A stretch of 64,000 bases of DNA from Pseudolabrys sp. (GTDB lineage Bacteria > Pseudomonadota > Alphaproteobacteria > Rhizobiales > Xanthobacteraceae): positions 62,001 to 126,000 of the forward strand of contig JALHRB010000004.1 of NCBI GenBank assembly GCA_022841665.1, in the 5' to 3' direction. Position 1 is the stretch's first letter; the number at the start of each line of letters is the position of its first letter. This document shows positions 8,907 through 17,027 of this stretch, one piece after another. A program made the position numbers and the translations under genes. The notes below the pieces were generated by a model. The model had not been told where the DNA came from, searched no databases, and worked only from the letters and a program-made list of their open reading frames with translations.

Positions 8907-9479
8907 CTAAACCGGATTGCGGCTGGCGAGCGCCCCGAGGTCGATATGGCCGCGGATACCGGCGAGCAGCAGCGCCCCGACATGGAGCTGCAGGGCGAAG
9001 TTGCCGGACAGGATCAAGCCGGCGAGTTCGGCGGGCGTGACCGTGCGCACCTCGATCCCGGCTTCGGCCGGCGCGGCCGAGCGTGGGCCGGTTTCGACAA
9101 AGAAGGAGTGCACCGTGTTGGACAGGCGGGCGGTGCAAGGAGCGTATGAGCCGAGCGCATGCACGGCCCGGGCCGGGTAGCCGGTCTCCTCCAGCAGTTC
9201 ACGGCGGCAGCAGTCCTCCGGCATTTCGCCGGGCTCGACCATTCCCGCCGGCAATTCCCAGGTGAAGCGCTCCACCGCCGGCCGGTACTGGCGCACGATC
9301 GGGATTAAGCCCTCGGGCGTCAATGCGACGATGGCGAGGTAATCCTGCTGGCCGACCGCGTGATAAAGCTCCGGCGCCGCGCCGGGCGTGAACTCCACCG
9401 CGCGCTCGATCACCTTCATCCAGGGTGAGATGTCGATGGTGCGGCGGGATTTGATTTTCGGGAATTCAGGATCGGCCAT
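8907..9479 (-). CDS. NUDIX hydrolase, ADP-ribose pyrophosphatase type
   Basis: A 190-residue cytoplasmic NUDIX protein. The full Nudix box is present: G at MVEPGEMPEDCC, then RRELLEETGY, satisfying GX5EX7REUXEEXGU. The preceding QYRPAVERFTWELPAG is the pattern seen in ADP-ribose and sugar-nucleotide pyrophosphatases (NudF-like), which hydrolyse the diphosphate bond with Mg2+. The exact substrate is not fixed by sequence. The start ATG 9479 has no visible Shine-Dalgarno. It lies upstream of hemA on the same strand, but the FNR-type box in the 166-nt gap suggests separate promoters. Confidence 0.9.
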   Translation of the reverse strand: MADPEFPKIKSRRTIDISPWMKVIERAVEFTPGAAPELYHAVGQQDYLAIVALTPEGLIPIVRQYRPAVERFTWELPAGMVEPGEMPEDCCRRELLEETGYPARAVHALGSYAPCTARLSNTVHSFFVETGPRSAAPAEAGIEVRTVTPAELAGLILSGNFALQLHVGALLLAGIRGHIDLGALASRNPV

Positions 9480-9500
9480 GCGGGGAGGTTAGCATGTAAC

Positions 9501-9607
9501 CGTCGTCCCCGCGAAAGCGGGGACCCAGTACGCCGCAGTCTATCGATAAGCTACGGAGTACTGGGTCCCGGCTCGCGCTCGCTGATGCTCGCTTGGCCGG
9601 GACGACG
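9501..9607. repeat. Intergenic palindromic repeat, copy 1
   Basis: Outer arms read cgtcgtccccgcgaaagcgg and, inverted, ccgggacgacg. Inner arms are acccagtacgcc and ggagtactgggt. The core agtacgcc...agtactgggtc is shared with the repeat at 24101-24205. It could fold into a long hairpin on either strand and lies between the convergent ends of no gene pair; it separates the NUDIX start from the methyltransferase end. Confidence 0.7.
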
Positions 9608-9613
9608 ACGGAG

Positions 9614-10882
9614 CTAAAGGAAACGCGGCACCGGCAGCGGCGTGATCAGCTTGCCGCGGAAGCCCTTGGCCTTGAGCTTGGGCGCCAGTTCGTCGGCGAT
9701 GTGCCAGGAGAAGATCAGCGCGGCGTCGGGCTGGTCCTCGAACAGTCTTGCTTCGTCGACCACCGGGATCGCGGTGCCCGGCATGCACTTGCCGATCTTG
9801 AGCGAGCCGGGGATTTCGCAGACGTAATCGATCAGGCCTTCGTCGAGCCCGACATAGTTGACCATGGTCGAGGCGCGCGATGGCGCGCTGATGCCGGCGA
9901 TGCGCGCGCCCTTTTCCTTCAGCTCGCGCAGCATCGACATCAGGCGGAGCTTGGACAGGATCACGTCGCGGCGGAAATCGGCCAGCCGCTTGCTCATGGC
10001 CGCGCCGCGCGGCTCGCTCGCCAGCATGCGGCGCACGCTGTCCTGCACCGTATGCGCGCCTTTGCGCGCGGCATAGACGCGGATCGAGCCGCCGTGGCTT
10101 GGGATCGGGCGGGCGTGGAAGACTTCGAGGTCGTGCATCTCCAGCAGATGCTTGAGGCTCGCGAGCGAATAGTAGCGCAGGTGCTCGTGATAGACCGTGT
10201 CGTATTGCAGCGTGTCGAGCAGCGGAATGAGGTAGTGCGACTCCGAGATGAACACACCCTTCGGCGCCAGCATCTCGACGATGCCGTCGACGATGGCGTG
10301 CACGTCCTCGATGTGGGCAAAGCAGTTCGCCGCCGTGACCACGCTCGCGGGGCCGTATTTCGCCTTCACCTCGCGCGCGGCATCGAGGCCGAAATAGCGC
10401 TTGATGGTCGGGATGCCGCGGCTGTTGGCGATATCGCCGACGTCGGTCGGCTCGATGCCGAGAATCTTGTGGCCGCCGTTCTTGAAGTTGGACAGCAGCG
10501 TGCCGTCGTTGGAGCCGATGTCGACGATCAGGTCCTCGCCGCCTAAGCCCAGCATGCCGGCGCTCTCGCGCTGCAGGTCAGCGAAATTGTCGCGCAGCAG
10601 CTTGGTGGTGCCGCTGGTGTAAGGATATTCCGGCGGGAAGATGATGACCGGATCGACCGCCAGCCCGAGCTGCACCAGGTCGCACTGCCGGCAGTGCAGC
10701 AGGTCGGTCGGAAACCACGGCTGCTGGCGCGGCACCTGTCCGATCGGCACCATCTGGTTCACCGGCGGCATGTAGCCGAGCGAGAGCACCGTATCGAGTT
10801 CTTCGCTGCCGCAGACCTGGCAGGCTTCGACCGGAACGCTGGCGCCGGTGCCGGCGGCACGCGCGACTTTGGTGGGGCGCAA
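9614..10882 (-). CDS. SAM-dependent methyltransferase, sugar C-methyltransferase type
   Basis: This 422-residue protein has the three-part build of NDP-hexose C-methyltransferases. First is an N-terminal zinc-binding domain (CQVCGSEELD at about 22-25 and LLHCRQCDLVQLG at about 63-66, giving CxxC...CxxC). Next is a Rossmann methyltransferase core with the SAM loop VDIGSNDGTLLSNF near residue 120. Last is a C-terminal Methyltransf_14-type domain with GISAPSRASTMVNY. The start is TTG 10882, supported by AAGGAG six nt upstream. It follows the epimerase gene by 17 nt and so is the last gene of a sugar-modification operon. The sugar substrate is unknown; a branched or deoxy sugar for surface polysaccharide is the likely product. 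Confidence 0.85.
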   Translation of the reverse strand: MRPTKVARAAGTGASVPVEACQVCGSEELDTVLSLGYMPPVNQMVPIGQVPRQQPWFPTDLLHCRQCDLVQLGLAVDPVIIFPPEYPYTSGTTKLLRDNFADLQRESAGMLGLGGEDLIVDIGSNDGTLLSNFKNGGHKILGIEPTDVGDIANSRGIPTIKRYFGLDAAREVKAKYGPASVVTAANCFAHIEDVHAIVDGIVEMLAPKGVFISESHYLIPLLDTLQYDTVYHEHLRYYSLASLKHLLEMHDLEVFHARPIPSHGGSIRVYAARKGAHTVQDSVRRMLASEPRGAAMSKRLADFRRDVILSKLRLMSMLRELKEKGARIAGISAPSRASTMVNYVGLDEGLIDYVCEIPGSLKIGKCMPGTAIPVVDEARLFEDQPDAALIFSWHIADELAPKLKAKGFRGKLITPLPVPRFL

Positions 10883-10899
10883 GGGGAGCTCCTTCGACG

Positions 10900-11877
10900 T
10901 CAGGCTTTCGGCGCAAGCGCAACGTTGCGCCAGTACCAGTCGAGCGTGGGCTTGAGGCCCTGATCGAGCGGCACGCGCGGCTTATAGCCCAGCTTGGCCA
11001 GTTTCGAAATGTCGGGGCAGCGGCGCGGCGTGCCGCCGGCGGCGGCCTTGCCGGGAACCAGCTCGATCTCGCGCCCGGCGGCGGCGGCGACCCGGCGCGC
11101 CACGTCGGCGATGCTCACTTCCTCCGTCGTGCCGACGTGATAGATGCCGAGATGCTCGCCCTCGTCGCGCATCGCCATGACGCCCGCGACCAGGTCGTCG
11201 ATATAGCAGAAGCTGCGCGTGTCCGCGCCGGTGCCCTGGATCTCGAAGCGCAATACGCCCTGCGGCTGCGCGTCGGCGAGCTTCTTCAAGCGCAACGCGA
11301 ACTGCGGCACCACGTGCTCCCAGCCCATGTCCGGCCCGTAGACGTTGTGCGGGCGGAAGATCAGCACGCGCTCGAAATATTTGCGGCCGAAATTGATCGC
11401 CATCAATTCGCTGATCAGCTTGCCGCCGCCGTAGGAATAACGCGGGTTGAGCGGGTCGGGGATCGACAGCGGCGCGCGCTCGTCGGTCGGCACCGTCGGC
11501 GGCGTCTGATAGACCTCCGACGACGACGCCAGGATGAGATTGCCGACGTTATGCTTCCGGCAGGCGTCGATGACGTTGATCATGCCGCGCACGCCGACGT
11601 CGAGCACCAGGTCCGGCTGGCTGTAGAAGAACTCGGTGCCGTTGACGAAGGCGAGATGATGCACCTCGTCCATGCCGGCCGTGGCGCGTGCGACCGCGTC
11701 CGCGTCGCGGATGTCGCCGGCGATGAACTCGATGTCCCTTTCGACGTCGGCCAGCCGGCGCGGGCGACCGCGCGAATTGTCGTCGAGCACGCGCACGCTC
11801 GCGCCGCTCTTCACCAGCGCCTTCACCAGCCCGGAGCCGATGAAGCCGCTGCCGCCGGTGACCAGAACCTTGCTCAC
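10900..11877 (-). CDS. NAD-dependent epimerase/dehydratase (extended SDR)
   Basis: A 325-residue nucleotide-sugar epimerase/dehydratase. The N-terminus has the Rossmann motif VTGGSGFIGSGLVKAL. The catalytic set is present: the serine in LILASSSEVYQ and the tyrosine-lysine pair in RYSYGGGKLISEL (YxxxK). RPHNVYGPDMGWEHVVPQF is typical of UDP/dTDP-sugar enzymes. The start is GTG 11877, which overlaps the stop of the upstream oxidoreductase as GTGA, so translation is probably coupled. The longer open frame to 12357 runs over that upstream gene and is not coding. It acts with the methyltransferase and oxidoreductase in one operon, probably making a modified sugar nucleotide. Confidence 0.88.
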   Translation of the reverse strand: MSKVLVTGGSGFIGSGLVKALVKSGASVRVLDDNSRGRPRRLADVERDIEFIAGDIRDADAVARATAGMDEVHHLAFVNGTEFFYSQPDLVLDVGVRGMINVIDACRKHNVGNLILASSSEVYQTPPTVPTDERAPLSIPDPLNPRYSYGGGKLISELMAINFGRKYFERVLIFRPHNVYGPDMGWEHVVPQFALRLKKLADAQPQGVLRFEIQGTGADTRSFCYIDDLVAGVMAMRDEGEHLGIYHVGTTEEVSIADVARRVAAAAGREIELVPGKAAAGGTPRRCPDISKLAKLGYKPRVPLDQGLKPTLDWYWRNVALAPKA

Positions 11878-12920
11878 GACAGTTGCTCCGGCGAAACGTC
11901 CATCCACTTGCCTTCCTTGTGCGAGCGCTGCGCCGCGTCGATGAGTTGCTGCGACCGGTAACCTTCGGCGAAGCCCGGGCGCGGCGTGCCGCCTTTTTCG
12001 ATGGCGTCGAAGAACAATTTGGCCAGCCGCGACACCGGCGCGATGCGGCCGTCGGGATACTGCGCGTCGACCGGATCGTGCACCGGAATGTGTTTCACGT
12101 CGGCGCCCCGCCGCGCATGAGTCAATTCGAAGCCGCGCATGTAGTCGGCACCGGGATTGTGCAGCACCAAAGTGCCGTCCTCGCCGAAGAATTCGACTTT
12201 GTGACCGTCGCCCCGATACGACGCGCAGCTCATCGACAGGCTTACCAGCGGTCCGGATTTGAAAGTCAGCGCCATCGCCGCGGTCGTCTCCAGGTCGGCC
12301 ACGCCCGGCATGCCGCCGATGCGCGCCGACAGCCCTGCGAGCGGTCCCACGAACCACTCGAGATAGTGGAAACAGTGCGAGATGAAGTTGCCGAGCACGC
12401 CGCCGCCGTCGTCGCCGACCGTCTTCCAGCTCCGCATGCGTTTCTGGATCGCCTGGCTCTCCACGTGCCAGTGCACGGCGACATGGCGCAGCGCGCCGAC
12501 GGCGCCGGCGTCGAGCATTTCCTTAGCGCGCAGCCAGGCGGCGATCTGATGGAAGTTGAAGTCGATCATGGTCGGCACGCGGCTCGCTTCCGCCGCCTTC
12601 AGCAGTGAGCGCGCGGCGGCGAGGTCGCTCGCCAGCGGCTTCTCGGCGAACACCGGCTTGCCGAGCGCGAGCGCACGCAGCGCCACCTGCGTTTGCAGGC
12701 TTGGCATCGTGGCGATGGCGACAGCCTGCACGTTCTTGTCTTCGACCAGCGCGCGCCAATCGCCATAGGCCTTCGGCACGTTGGCCTCACGCGCGCGCTC
12801 GGCTGTGCGCGCCGCGTCGCTGCCGGCCATGGCCACGACCTCGCAACGCGGGTCGGCGCGGAACGCCGGCAATTGCACGGTGCGTCCGTAATTGCTGCCG
12901 ACAATGCCGAGACGGATCAC
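11874..12920 (-). CDS. Gfo/Idh/MocA-family oxidoreductase
   Basis: A 348-residue NAD(P)-dependent oxidoreductase. The dinucleotide-binding N-terminus reads MIRLGIVGSNYGRTVQLPAF. The family EKP motif is in KPVFAEKPLASDL at about residues 92-97, followed by the mixed alpha/beta C-terminal domain with HVAVHWHVESQAIQKR. Related enzymes oxidise or reduce a sugar or sugar-nucleotide hydroxyl. It is the first gene of the minus-strand operon 12920 to 9614 and overlaps the next start by GTGA. It diverges from the GT-C-like membrane protein across about 90 nt, so the shared gap must hold both promoters. Confidence 0.87.
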   Translation of the reverse strand: MIRLGIVGSNYGRTVQLPAFRADPRCEVVAMAGSDAARTAERAREANVPKAYGDWRALVEDKNVQAVAIATMPSLQTQVALRALALGKPVFAEKPLASDLAAARSLLKAAEASRVPTMIDFNFHQIAAWLRAKEMLDAGAVGALRHVAVHWHVESQAIQKRMRSWKTVGDDGGGVLGNFISHCFHYLEWFVGPLAGLSARIGGMPGVADLETTAAMALTFKSGPLVSLSMSCASYRGDGHKVEFFGEDGTLVLHNPGADYMRGFELTHARRGADVKHIPVHDPVDAQYPDGRIAPVSRLAKLFFDAIEKGGTPRPGFAEGYRSQQLIDAAQRSHKEGKWMDVSPEQLS

Positions 12921-13011
12921 GGTGAACCTTCGAAAAATTCGAGGTGGCGCGGCATGGATTTGAGCTAATTCGGCATGCTACGCAAGGGCGAACTAAGGGG
13001 TGGCGGGACCG

Positions 13012-15135
13012 ATGCCGGCGACGACGTTGAGCGATGAAGGAGCGGGCTGGCGCAAATTCGCCCTGCTCGTGCTGGCCGTCGCCGCGGTCGGGTTGCCGGT
13101 CAACAACCTCTCCGACTACGCGCTGCTCGTCATCGTGAGCGTCATTGTCTTCACCGGCACGGTGGACACGCGCGCGCGTGCCTGGCTTGCCGCCGCCGCC
13201 GTCGTCGCGGCTGCCATCGCGGCGCAGGCGCTGCTGTCGCCGCCGCGCATTCAGGAGGGGCACAATGTCTTTTTGCCCCGCCCGGCGCTGGAGCGCGCGC
13301 TGCCGCAGCAGGTCTACCGCGCCATGGCGGACGCGTTCGACGCGCAATATCCCGCCGACCGCCGCTGCGCCCCCGGATCGTCCGGCTGCTGGCAAGGCGG
13401 CACCGCGCCCGACCAGCCTTTCGCGTTTTCGAGTGACGGCATCTGGGTGAAGCCGGAAATGTCGCGCGCGGTGCACGGCTTCGGTTTCTCCGATCCGGTC
13501 TGGTTGCGGCTCGCGGCCATCAACACCATGGCCTACAACTGGTACACCGCCGCGCCTGACGTGCACCGCTCCGACCGCGACCGGCGGTTCTGGGCGGGGC
13601 TCGCGCGCTGGCAGATCGCGATGCCGTGGTACGTGGCGATCCGTCTGCCGTCCGCCTATGCCGGCGGGCAAGTGTGCTGGCGCGGCGACCTGCTGTGGGA
13701 AGGCGACAACGAGCGGTTCTCGCGCTGGAGCGGCGAAGGCTGCCGCGACGTCGAGCCGGCCGACGCCGGGCGGCGCATTTTCGGGCTCTCCATCAAGCCC
13801 GGCAGCCTGGCGATGCAGGTGACGCCGCCGTGGACCGTGCAACTGCGGCTCTATCTGAAGTGGGCGCTCGCCTTTGCCGCCGTCTTCGCCGTCATTGCGC
13901 TGCTGGTCCGCTTCAAGGCGCGGCGCACGCTGCTGCCCTTCCTGCTGATCGGGCTTGCGCTCCTGGTCATCGCCGCCGACGACGCCAGCTTCATCGGCGG
14001 CATGCGGCCGTTCGACGGCGGCGACGACGGTCTCTTCTACGACGGCCTCGGGCGCGTCCTGCTGCAGCGCTTGCTGGCGGGCGACGTCGCCGGCTTTTTG
14101 CAAGGCGGCGAGGACGTCTTCTATTACGGCGGCCCCGGCCTGCGTTACTTCCGCGCCATCGAGCACGCCATCTTCGGCGAATCCTATCTCGGCTACCTGT
14201 CGCTGGTGCTCGCCTTCCCGTTCATCATGCTCGCGCTGTTCCGCCGCTTCCTGCCGGCGCCCTGGCCGGTCGCCTTGATATTGCTGTTCGTCGCGGTGCC
14301 GCTTGGCACGCTGTTCGGCACCACTTTTGTGCAGTACTCGAAATGGGCCGCGCGCGGCTTCGCCGACCCGGCCGCCTACATTCTCTTCACCGCCGGGCTT
14401 GTGGTGCTGATCGGCGCGCAGGACGGCCCGAACCGCCGCTTCCTGCCCGGCTTCTTTGCCGCGCTGCTGTTCGCGCTCGGCATCTTCATGAAGCCGATTA
14501 TTGCGCCGGCCGCCGCGGTGCTGCTCGGCGGCGCCGGGCTTGCCGCGCTTTACCTTCGCCAATGGCCGCGGCTTGCCGGCCTCTGCGTCGGCTTCCTGCC
14601 GGTGTTTTCGATGGCGCTGCACAACTGGGTGTTCGGCCACGTCTTCGTGCTGTTCTCGTCGAACTCCGGCGACGCCAATCTGCTGACCATGCCGCCCTCG
14701 GCCTGGCTGGGCGCGCTGCGCGAACTCGTCACGTTCAACTTCGGCGGCGATTTCCTGCGCCGCGGTGCGAGCCAGCTTGCCGACTGGCTGAGCAACCCCG
14801 CGGAGTCGCGCTGGACCATCCCGCTCAACCTCGTCGGCGTCGCGATCCTCGCCTGGGTCGTTACGCGCGGCCGCGCTTTCGATCCCTGGCTGCGCCTGAT
14901 CGGCGCCGCCGCGCTGGCGCAGCACGCGGTCGCCTTGTTCTATAATGCCGCCACCGCCCGCTACCATTTCCTTGCCTGGCTGCTGACCATGCTCGTGGTC
15001 GTGGTCTGGTTTCACGATGTCGGAAGCGCGTGGCTGGCGCGGCGCTATCCCGTGGTCGCGCGGCGCATTGCAAATCATCGCGCGGCGCGGCAGCTTGGCG
15101 CCGCGTTGACGCGCCTCCAGAAGGGTTCGGCATGA
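13012..15135 (+). CDS. Multi-pass membrane protein, GT-C glycosyltransferase-like
   Basis: About 707 residues. Two hydrophobic helices lie near the N-terminus (LLVLAVAAVGLPVNNL and nearby). A soluble, probably periplasmic, domain of about 200 residues follows, and then roughly ten more helices. The pattern GGDDGLFYDGLGR near residue 340 followed by YYGGPGLRYFRAIEH resembles the acidic first loop and PGLRY region of GT-C lipid-linked glycosyltransferases; that family assignment is a judgement, not a proven match. The start is uncertain: ATG 13012 with GGGA upstream, or GTG 13000. The stop overlaps the start of the next gene as ATGA. Divergent from the sugar-modification operon, which fits a role in surface glycan assembly. 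Confidence 0.65.
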   Translation: MPATTLSDEGAGWRKFALLVLAVAAVGLPVNNLSDYALLVIVSVIVFTGTVDTRARAWLAAAAVVAAAIAAQALLSPPRIQEGHNVFLPRPALERALPQQVYRAMADAFDAQYPADRRCAPGSSGCWQGGTAPDQPFAFSSDGIWVKPEMSRAVHGFGFSDPVWLRLAAINTMAYNWYTAAPDVHRSDRDRRFWAGLARWQIAMPWYVAIRLPSAYAGGQVCWRGDLLWEGDNERFSRWSGEGCRDVEPADAGRRIFGLSIKPGSLAMQVTPPWTVQLRLYLKWALAFAAVFAVIALLVRFKARRTLLPFLLIGLALLVIAADDASFIGGMRPFDGGDDGLFYDGLGRVLLQRLLAGDVAGFLQGGEDVFYYGGPGLRYFRAIEHAIFGESYLGYLSLVLAFPFIMLALFRRFLPAPWPVALILLFVAVPLGTLFGTTFVQYSKWAARGFADPAAYILFTAGLVVLIGAQDGPNRRFLPGFFAALLFALGIFMKPIIAPAAAVLLGGAGLAALYLRQWPRLAGLCVGFLPVFSMALHNWVFGHVFVLFSSNSGDANLLTMPPSAWLGALRELVTFNFGGDFLRRGASQLADWLSNPAESRWTIPLNLVGVAILAWVVTRGRAFDPWLRLIGAAALAQHAVALFYNAATARYHFLAWLLTMLVVVVWFHDVGSAWLARRYPVVARRIANHRAARQLGAALTRLQKGSA

Positions 15136-16847
15136 GCGACAAGCCCACCGGCATTGCCAACGGTCTGACCAATTACGGCGACCGCGATTTCTCTCTCTAT
15201 CTGCGCCGCTCTTTCGCGCAGTCGATGGGCTATTCGCGCGCCATGTTGGGCAAGCCCGTGGTCGGCATCGCCTACACCGAGTCCGGTTTCAACAATTGCC
15301 ACCGCCATTTTCCGGAGCTCTTGGAAGCGGTGAAGCGCGGCGTGCTCGCCGCCGGCGCGCTGCCCATCGACTTTCCCACCATCTCGCTCGGCGAGGTCTT
15401 CCTTAATCCGACCAGCCTCAAATTCCGCAACCTGATGTCGATGGACACCGAGGAAATGGTGCGCGCGCAGCCGATGGATGCGGTGGTGCTGATGGGCGGC
15501 TGCGACAAGACCGTGCCGGCGCAGCTCATGGGCGCGGTGTCGGCCGCGCGCCCCACCGTCATGCTGGTCGCGGGCCCGATGATGACCGGCCGCCATCACG
15601 GCGAACGGCTGGGCGCCTGCACCGACTGCCGCCGCTTCTGGGCGCAGTTCCGCGCCGGCAAGGTCAGCGCCGACGAAATCCACGAGGTCGAGAGCAAGCT
15701 CGCCACCACCGCCGGCACCTGCGCCGTGATGGGCACCGCCTCGACCATGGCCTGCATCGCCGAAGCGCTCGGGCTCATCCTGCCCGGCACCGCCGCCATC
15801 CCCGCCGTGCACGCCGACCGCCTGCGCGCGGCGGAAGCGACCGGCGCGGCGGCCGTGAAGCTGATCGGCTCACAGCTCACGCCCGACAAGATCGTCAACG
15901 CCAAGTCGGTCGAAAACGCGCTGCGCATCCTGCTCGCCATCGGCGGCTCGACCAATGCGGTGATCCATCTCGCGGCCATCGCCGGTCGCGCCGGCGTGCC
16001 GGTCTCGCTACAGCGGCTCAACGAATTATCCGACACCACGCCGGTGCTGGTGAACCTGAAGCCCGTCGGCAACGGCTACATGGAGGACTTCTTCGCCGCC
16101 GGGGGCGTCGGCGCGCTGCTGCGCGAGTTGAAGGACCTGCTGCATCTCGACTGCATGACCGTCACCGGCGAGACGCTGCGTGAGCGCCTCGCATCCGAGG
16201 ATGGCGACGCCACGCGCGACACCTGGGTCGACCGCACCATCATCGCCGAGCGCGCCAAGCCGCTGGAGCCGCAGGGCGGCCTCGTCGCGCTGTTCGGCAA
16301 CCTTGCGCCGCAGGGCGCCATCCTCAAGCGCTCGGCCGCCGACAGCCGTCTGTTCGAGCACGAGGGCAGGGCGGTGGTGTTCTCTTCGCTGGAGGATCTC
16401 GCCGCGCGCGTGGACGATCCCGCCCTCGACGTCGAAGCCGACGACATCCTCGTGCTGCAGAATGCCGGCCCGCATTCCACCTCGGCCATGCCGGAGGCCG
16501 GCTATCTGCCGATCCCGAAGAAGCTCGCCACCAAGGGGGTCAAGGACATGGTGCGCGTCTCCGACGCGCGCATGAGCGGCACCGCCTTCGGCACCATCGT
16601 GCTGCATGTCACGCCGGACTCAGCCTCCGGCGGGCCGCTTGGCCTGGTGCGCAACGGCGACCGCATCAAGCTCTCGGTCAAGGACCGCCGCATCGACCTC
16701 AAGGTCGACGAGGCCGAGCTGAAAAAGCGCGCGTCCGCCGCCAAGCCCACGGCCGAGCAACCCGCCCGCGGCTACGCCCGTCTCTACGCCCAGGAGATTC
16801 TCGGCGCCGACCAGGGCTGCGATTTTGCGTTCCTGAAGCCGCGCTGA
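15132..16847 (+). CDS. IlvD/Edd-family dehydratase, sugar-acid type
   Basis: A 571-residue Fe-S dehydratase. The cluster-ligand cysteines are visible in VLMGGCDKTVPAQ, LGACTDCRRFW and TAGTCAVMGTASTMA. EEMVRAQPMDAVVLMGGCDK is closest to arabinonate/xylonate-type sugar-acid dehydratases rather than to IlvD proper, whose reaction is dihydroxy-acid to 2-keto acid in branched-chain amino-acid synthesis. The family removes water from an aldonic acid or dihydroxy acid. ATG 15132 overlaps the stop of the upstream membrane-protein gene (ATGA), so the two are translationally coupled, an odd pairing. No aldolase or keto-acid dehydrogenase partner is beside it, so the pathway is undefined. Confidence 0.88.
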   Translation: MSDKPTGIANGLTNYGDRDFSLYLRRSFAQSMGYSRAMLGKPVVGIAYTESGFNNCHRHFPELLEAVKRGVLAAGALPIDFPTISLGEVFLNPTSLKFRNLMSMDTEEMVRAQPMDAVVLMGGCDKTVPAQLMGAVSAARPTVMLVAGPMMTGRHHGERLGACTDCRRFWAQFRAGKVSADEIHEVESKLATTAGTCAVMGTASTMACIAEALGLILPGTAAIPAVHADRLRAAEATGAAAVKLIGSQLTPDKIVNAKSVENALRILLAIGGSTNAVIHLAAIAGRAGVPVSLQRLNELSDTTPVLVNLKPVGNGYMEDFFAAGGVGALLRELKDLLHLDCMTVTGETLRERLASEDGDATRDTWVDRTIIAERAKPLEPQGGLVALFGNLAPQGAILKRSAADSRLFEHEGRAVVFSSLEDLAARVDDPALDVEADDILVLQNAGPHSTSAMPEAGYLPIPKKLATKGVKDMVRVSDARMSGTAFGTIVLHVTPDSASGGPLGLVRNGDRIKLSVKDRRIDLKVDEAELKKRASAAKPTAEQPARGYARLYAQEILGADQGCDFAFLKPR

Positions 16848-16997
16848 CCCGCGTTCACTCTGATTTTTCAAGGATATTTGCGCGCAACGCGTTTACGCCT
16901 TCGTAGCATTAATATCCGATTAACCATTTCGGGACCCGTAATTTAATACGGTCGAAGAACTCCTCCCCCAGACTGGCGATCCGAATCTGTAAGGAGA

Positions 16998-17011
16998 CGG
17001 GGGATCCCCCG
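16998..17011. promoter_or_regulatory. Perfect 14-bp palindrome in the leader of the GGDEF-EAL gene
   Basis: CGGGGGATCCCCCG is a perfect inverted repeat. It sits directly after AAGGAGA (16991-16997) and 16 nt before the ATG at 17028, so in RNA it would form a tight hairpin between a good Shine-Dalgarno and the start codon. It could bring the two closer together in space or be an operator. Function is not shown. Confidence 0.4.
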
Positions 17012-17027
17012 TTCTGACGCCGGACGA

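Noticed and set aside
12787-15078. 763-residue minus-strand open frame
   Set aside because: Opposite the membrane-protein gene; composition rich in R/Q/H/D without motifs, hence a GC-driven shadow.
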